From Methanothrix harundinacea (GTDB lineage Archaea; Halobacteriota; Methanosarcinia; Methanotrichales; Methanotrichaceae): DNA of 39,817 bases. The notes below the pieces were generated by a model. That model made no database searches. It had not been told where the DNA came from and saw only the letters and a list, made by a program, of their open reading frames with translations. Position numbers and translations under genes: made by a program. The stretch covers positions 1-39,817 of the forward strand of contig LGFT01000030.1 of the NCBI GenBank assembly GCA_001509375.1. The letters are read 5' to 3'. This document shows positions 36,066-39,817 of the stretch, one piece after another; position 1 is the first letter of the stretch; each line of letters opens with the position of its first letter.

Positions 36066-36210
36066 GTGTTTGGTTCTAAGAAGATAATTTTGTTTTTGAA
36101 CAAATATAGTTGTTTATGGTATGTGACTTTTTCGAAGGCGTCTTCTCTCTTTCCTCAGAGCAGAGCCAGCGAACTCTAAATCGGATGGTCTCCCAAAAAG
36201 AGGCGGCAAA

Positions 36211-36243
36211 TTTTGACAGGTCTGGCTCCCAGACCTGTCAAAA
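36211..36243 (-). terminator. Strong hairpin downstream of the rhodanese-like gene
   Basis: TTTTGACAGGTCT (36211-36223), loop GGCTCCC, AGACCTGTCAAAA (36231-36243): a perfect 13-bp stem about 20 nt after the stop at 36262. It is probably a transcription terminator; an insertion-sequence end is an alternative. Confidence 0.55.
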
Positions 36244-36261
36244 AGTCGGTTTTCAATCAGA

Positions 36262-37317
36262 TCAGGATATGGAGCTGATGGCGTAATCGGTATCCCGCCA
36301 CCAGTCGCCATCCAGGACTGTCGCTTTATAGCCCATTGCCATCAGGGCGAAGTAGAGGCTGCAGGCCTCGGGGGTTCCGTAGACCATCTGAACTTTGTCC
36401 TCGTCAATCCCCCTCCCGGAGAAGAGCTCTTCAAGCTCCCCAGCGCTCTTGAGGGTGCGGGCTTCGGGGTCGCTGTAGAGGTCGGAGGTCTTCAGATTCA
36501 TCGAGTTTGAGATGCGAGACGTTGCGTAGTCGGAGAAGCTGGACCTGGCGTCCACGATCTGAACTCCGATGCTGCCTTTAGCCTGGCCTAGGACTGACTC
36601 GTTGACCAGAAGTCCCTGCCTCATCGCTGAGGTGTAGTTGGACTCGTTCAGCCTGGGAGCGTTCGAGACCAGTTCGAGGTTGGAGATGGCCTTTATGTCC
36701 CCATCCATGCGGCTCAGGTTCTTGTGCCCCAGGCACTCAAGAGCCCAGAAGAGGTAGGCGGAGTCGTCGCCGTTCCCGTAGACGACGATCGAATCCGTTT
36801 CATTGACCCCCAGGCGGCGGAGCTCGGCGACGGCCAGTTCCGGGTCCAGGCTTCCTGCGGGCCTAATCCACCTCCAGTAGAGGTTCCTCGCCCCCGGAAG
36901 GTGTCCCCCCTCGTAATCGGCGGGGGGCCGGGCGTCCAGGAGAACCCGCCCATCGAGATCGTCTTTTGGATCGACGAGAAGCTCCGGGGTTTCGTACTCA
37001 TCCTCGGCTATCTCGGTCGCTGCTTTCTCCTCTCTCGACTTCAGGGCCTGATCCTGAAGTTTTCCCGTCGAGGATCCGGGATCAGCCTCATTTGGGCCGG
37101 TGTGGTATCTGTCCCACCACTCGTTGAAGTTGACCCAGTCTGGGCAGTCTGGACAGCCCGGAGTGCTCGCCAAAGCGGTGCCTGCGATGACAGACCCCAA
37201 GATCAGAAATGAAAGAGCGGATACTAGAGCCAGGCAAAGGATCCAGGGTCTCTTGAGCCCCGATCTAGGGCGACCCTCGGATTGTGAAATCGATCGTGAA
37301 TTTGCTATGATCATCAC
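36262..37317 (-). CDS. Exported double rhodanese-fold protein lacking catalytic cysteines
   Basis: A 351-residue protein. Residues about 24-50 are a signal or anchor helix (WILCLALVSALSFLILGSVI), followed by TPGCPDCPDWVNFNEWWDRY. Two rhodanese-like domains follow: the first with VLLDARPPADYEGGHLPGAR and IVVYGNGDDSAYLFW, the second with VQIVDARSSFSDYATSRISN and QMVYGTPEACSLYFALMAMG. In active rhodaneses a cysteine follows the VVY strand; here both positions are Gly. It may bind a thiol ligand or partner outside the cell, not act as a standard sulfurtransferase. The CPDCP motif could instead carry redox chemistry. Confidence 0.8.
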   Translation of the reverse strand: MMIIANSRSISQSEGRPRSGLKRPWILCLALVSALSFLILGSVIAGTALASTPGCPDCPDWVNFNEWWDRYHTGPNEADPGSSTGKLQDQALKSREEKAATEIAEDEYETPELLVDPKDDLDGRVLLDARPPADYEGGHLPGARNLYWRWIRPAGSLDPELAVAELRRLGVNETDSIVVYGNGDDSAYLFWALECLGHKNLSRMDGDIKAISNLELVSNAPRLNESNYTSAMRQGLLVNESVLGQAKGSIGVQIVDARSSFSDYATSRISNSMNLKTSDLYSDPEARTLKSAGELEELFSGRGIDEDKVQMVYGTPEACSLYFALMAMGYKATVLDGDWWRDTDYAISSIS

Positions 37318-37381
37318 TCCCCATTCCTCATACTGACTTCAACGGTTATATTTGAGCCTGGCGAGCCGATGGATGGGAACC

Positions 37382-37389
37382 TATAAATA
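37382..37389 (+). promoter_or_regulatory. TATA box of the ADH synthase gene
   Basis: TATAAATA within AACCTATAAATACC, 76 nt upstream of the start at 37465, giving a leader of about 50 nt. Confidence 0.5.
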
Positions 37390-37464
37390 CCGAATCGTGT
37401 CCATCAAAGCAAAATAAAGTACGTTATTGTATGTAATTATACATTAGAATTTGGGGGGATACAA

Positions 37465-38256
37465 TTGATCGGAAAATCAGTCAGGATGGAGAGGATCTTC
37501 AATCGGGAGACGGACAGGACTGTGATCATTCCCATGGACCATGGGGTCACCGTCGGGCCGATCCGGGGGATAAAGAACGTGAGGGAGGCAGCAGATCTAG
37601 TCGCCGCTGGGGGCGCCGACGCCGCCGTCGTTCATAAGGGCGCGGCCTCTTTTGGCCATCGGGGATACGGCCGGGACTTGGGGCTGATACTCCACCTTTC
37701 GGCTTCCACCAACCTCGGCCCCGATCCCAACAATAAAGTCCTGGTGGCGACGGTGGAGGAGGCTCTGAAGCTGGGAGCCGACGGAGTCAGCATCCAGGTG
37801 AACGTGGGGGCTGAGGACGAGGCGAGGATGCTCGCCACCCTGGGCGAGATCTCCAGGAAATGCCAGGAGTGGGGAATGCCGCTCCTCGCCATGATGTATC
37901 CCCGGGGAAAGAAGATCGAGGATGAGCATCGGGCTGAGTACATCTCTCATGCCGCCCGGGTTGGGGCGGAGCTGGGGGCCGATGTCATCAAGACCAGTTA
38001 TTCCGGTGATCCCGACTCCTTTCGAGAGGTGGTGGAGGGCTGTCCCGTGCCCGTGGTCATAGCGGGGGGGCCTCGGACGGAGACCGAGGCCGAGTTTCTG
38101 GAGATGGTCGCTGACGCCGTCGGAGTCGGGGCCCGAGGGGTCGCCATCGGAAGAAATGTCTTCCAGCACCAGGACCCGACCCTCATCACGAAAAGAATCT
38201 GCTCCATCGTCCACCGGGGCATGACAGCAGATGAAGCTCTAAAGGTCGAGGGTTAG
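37465..38256 (+). CDS. aroA': 2-amino-3,7-dideoxy-D-threo-hept-6-ulosonate (ADH) synthase
   Basis: A 263-residue class I aldolase of the DhnA/MJ0400 type. It has [36 protein letters not shown], the Schiff-base lysine in [12 protein letters not shown], and the phosphate site [16 protein letters not shown]. It joins a 6-deoxy-5-ketofructose-1-phosphate-derived unit with aspartate semialdehyde, the first step of the archaeal route to 3-dehydroquinate. A TTG start is chosen because GGGGGG lies 7 nt upstream and archaeal homologues include GK.VR.ERIFN. A related fructose-bisphosphate aldolase is the alternative. Confidence 0.88.
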   Translation: MIGKSVRMERIFNRETDRTVIIPMDHGVTVGPIRGIKNVREAADLVAAGGADAAVVHKGAASFGHRGYGRDLGLILHLSASTNLGPDPNNKVLVATVEEALKLGADGVSIQVNVGAEDEARMLATLGEISRKCQEWGMPLLAMMYPRGKKIEDEHRAEYISHAARVGAELGADVIKTSYSGDPDSFREVVEGCPVPVVIAGGPRTETEAEFLEMVADAVGVGARGVAIGRNVFQHQDPTLITKRICSIVHRGMTADEALKVEG

Positions 38257-38705
38257 CTTCGCCAGGATGGGATCTAGCTACGATAGGGCTGAAGGTCACT
38301 TCAAGTACTCTACTCTCCCCTCACAGCCCAGAAGGTGACCATGTAGCGATGAACCTCTTGCCGGGACTATCGTGCCTCCGCTCATGGTGCAATTAGGGAT
38401 CATTATTCTCGGGGTGTTTTCTCAGAGCTCTCGCGATCTGGATGCTCGGAAGGAGTTTGACTCATTGCGAAGGGACTATGACGTCGATTGGGCTTGGACC
38501 TCCAGACCCGCTCTATTCTCCTTTATCAGGCCCGTCCTTGACCTCTTTAGGTTCCAGAGCTAAATTTTGTGGAGCAGGACTGCATAGAGCACGAAAGCTA
38601 TGAAGAAGAAGGTCAAAAGATCCAGAGTGTTCATGTTGTCCAGATAGGAGAGAGGGTGATGTTGATACAAACAGATGGCTGCAAGATCGGTTTGGTGAGG
38701 GAGAT
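38257..38705. other. Intergenic stretch with only tiny ORFs
   Basis: Contains a 63-codon plus-strand ORF (38372-38563) of no recognised family, a near-inverted pair GGTCACTTC and GAAGGTGACC in 38294-38340, and the tiny membrane peptide listed separately. No RNA gene seen. Confidence 0.35.
38560..38634 (-). CDS. Possible 24-residue membrane peptide
   Basis: ATG (38632-38634) to TAG (38560-38562) encodes MNTLDLLTFFFIAFVLYAVL followed by LHKI: one clean transmembrane helix with a polar start and basic end. There is no clear ribosome binding site. It lies antisense between two plus-strand genes. It may be chance. Confidence 0.3.
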   Translation of the reverse strand: MNTLDLLTFFFIAFVLYAVLLHKI

Positions 38706-39725
38706 ATGACCACCTATAGTCTGGCTGCGAGGGCAATGCTGATGGCTTTCGTCCTACTATCGTATTCTGCCTGTTCTGCGGAGGACTTCTATCGGGCCGA
38801 GGGGGGGCCCTCGATCTTCGTCACCTCCGTCACCTCCAGCCTCGAGACCGGAAAGGTGGGGTCGGTCTTCATCGAGATCGAGAACCGGGGGCAGATAACG
38901 GGCCTTGAGGAGAAGAGCGCCCCCACGACCGACGACGAAAAGATGCTGGCCCTTCTGGAGGGGGAGCTGGAGATGGAGGGCTCCGAGGCCATAGGGGTCG
39001 AGGCGAAGCTTTCTTCTAGGGACGAGAGGCTGGAGGTCCTCTCCCGGTCCCAGCTGGCGGGCTCCCTCTCGGCTGGCGAGAGGCTGAAGATGCCGATGGA
39101 GTTCTCAGTTCGGGCGGAGGAGTCTGCTAGTGCCGGGATTTATCAGATGGTCCTGGAAGTCTCCTACGAGAGGCAAGAGGACGTTCACGTCCAGGGAAAT
39201 CCCCTCTACCCCGAGATATATTTCCAGAGGGCGCCTACAAAGGAGACGATCTTTCTTGAAATCCCAGTAATGACGGGCCCAAGGCTCGAGGTTGCGGAGG
39301 TGAAGGGCTCGCTATCTCCTGGTCGCTCTTCCGATCTCGAGCTGGTCGTCGAGAATTCCGGCGACGTTCCGGCCCGAGAGGTCCAAGCGAGGCTCCTCTT
39401 CCATCCCCCATTCAACAAAACCAGTCAAGAGCTGTCCCTGGGGGATATCGAGCCCGGGAAAAAGGCCGCAGCCAAGTTTCCCCTGGAGGTGGATAGGGAG
39501 GCAGATCCAGGAGAATACGCTCTAGTCTGTCAGATCCAGTACAGGTCTGGCGAGGGGGCTGAAGAGAGGAGGGAGGATCTGGCTGCTCTCGTGGAGGTGA
39601 AGTCCCCGACGGGCCTTCGGACGATATTGATCTTCCCCGTCGTAGCCATTCTTCTGACTCTCCTCTACCTCGGCGGGGTGGGAAAGAGGCTCAAGCTTCC
39701 GAGAATCCGAAGAAAGAAATGGTGA
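38706..39725 (+). CDS. Exported COG1361-like protein with C-terminal membrane anchor
   Basis: A 339-residue protein with a signal peptide (MLMAFVLLSYSACSA, residues about 11-25). Two beta-rich, immunoglobulin- or CARDB-like domains follow: SIFVTSVTSSLETGKVGSVF with EIENRGQ, and RLEVAEVKGSLSPGRSSDLE with VENSGDVPA. A single transmembrane helix near 310-330 (ILIFPVVAILLTLLYLGGVG) precedes a very basic tail (KRLKLPRIRRKKW). This is the build of S-layer-related archaeal surface proteins. GAGGGAG precedes the ATG. Partner unknown. Confidence 0.75.
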   Translation: MTTYSLAARAMLMAFVLLSYSACSAEDFYRAEGGPSIFVTSVTSSLETGKVGSVFIEIENRGQITGLEEKSAPTTDDEKMLALLEGELEMEGSEAIGVEAKLSSRDERLEVLSRSQLAGSLSAGERLKMPMEFSVRAEESASAGIYQMVLEVSYERQEDVHVQGNPLYPEIYFQRAPTKETIFLEIPVMTGPRLEVAEVKGSLSPGRSSDLELVVENSGDVPAREVQARLLFHPPFNKTSQELSLGDIEPGKKAAAKFPLEVDREADPGEYALVCQIQYRSGEGAEERREDLAALVEVKSPTGLRTILIFPVVAILLTLLYLGGVGKRLKLPRIRRKKW

Positions 39726-39771
39726 TAGACCCGTTCGCCTCCCGAAACAATATCTTGAAATGGTTTACGAT

Positions 39772-39817
39772 TTATCTCGACACCAGGTCCTGGAACTGCT
39801 CCTGGGCCCGGGCCAGG
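39772..39817 (-). CDS. C-terminal end of a gene entering from the right
   Basis: On the minus strand the last bases read LARAQEQFQDLVSR followed by TAA (39772-39774), a natural-looking soluble-protein terminus, convergent with the previous gene. Too short to name. Confidence 0.45.
   Translation of the reverse strand, partial: LARAQEQFQDLVSR

Noticed and set aside
36114-36311. 65-codon minus-strand ORF over the hairpin
   Set aside because: It shadows the 3' end of the rhodanese-like gene and its terminator hairpin.
39722-39817. Plus-strand gene from GTG 39722 overlapping the previous stop
   Set aside because: The product (MIDPFASRNNILKWFTIYLD...) is rich in Trp, Asn and Cys and unlike a membrane or soluble start, whereas the minus strand gives a natural C-terminus.

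Overview
The window looks like a GC-rich aceticlastic methanogen of the Methanothrix (Methanosaeta) type. It carries a complete membrane part of the F420H2-dehydrogenase-like Fpo complex with no FpoF or FpoO next to it, a long block of methanogenesis marker genes, the archaeal ADH synthase of the alternative aromatic pathway, and archaeal TATA-type promoters. Genus is an inference from content; species cannot be fixed from sequence alone.

Layout. 1-1605 (-): a secreted Gly/Ala-rich protein with about 70-residue tandem repeats, broken by an out-of-frame deletion between repeats and running off the left edge. 2302-3401 (+): a two-gene YeeE/YedE-type sulfur-compound permease. 3477-13642 (-): fpoA-B-CD-H-I-J1-J2-K-L-M-N, with FpoC and FpoD fused and a Lys/Ala-rich tail on FpoI. 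13787-15540 (+): a deoxyhypusine-synthase-like enzyme, flavin prenyltransferase UbiX and a tiny CxxC/CxxC protein. 15728-22923 (+): the methyl-CoM reductase activation block atwA-mmp3-mmp6-mmp5-mmp15-mmp17-mmp7, followed by an AhpD-type CxxC protein.

22976-27300 (-): an NTF2-like protein, two NifX/NafY-like proteins (one with an abnormal N-terminus), an MFS exporter and a cation diffusion facilitator whose C-terminus is a third NifX-like domain. 27466-29752: small zinc-finger genes, a strong promoter followed by a G-rich leader with direct repeats and tiny ORFs, a winged-helix protein and a membrane protein.

29954-36036 (-): an osmoadaptation island. A lone IS630-type helix-turn-helix ORF stands at the head of ectA-ectB-ectC (ectoine synthesis), followed by proV-proW-proX (glycine betaine/proline-type uptake). 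36262-39817: a double rhodanese-fold protein without catalytic cysteines, ADH synthase, a secreted COG1361-like membrane-anchored protein, and the tail of a gene entering from the right.

How it works together: Fpo would oxidise reduced ferredoxin and pump protons; the atwA/mmp block would reductively activate methyl-CoM reductase with ATP; the ect and pro genes make and import compatible solutes. The most promising places for something new are the orphan transposase-type DNA-binding protein plus palindrome at the head of ect, the 30-residue insertion in ectoine synthase, the cluster of NifX-like domains beside the MCR activation genes, and the repeat-rich leader at 28.06-28.56 kb.
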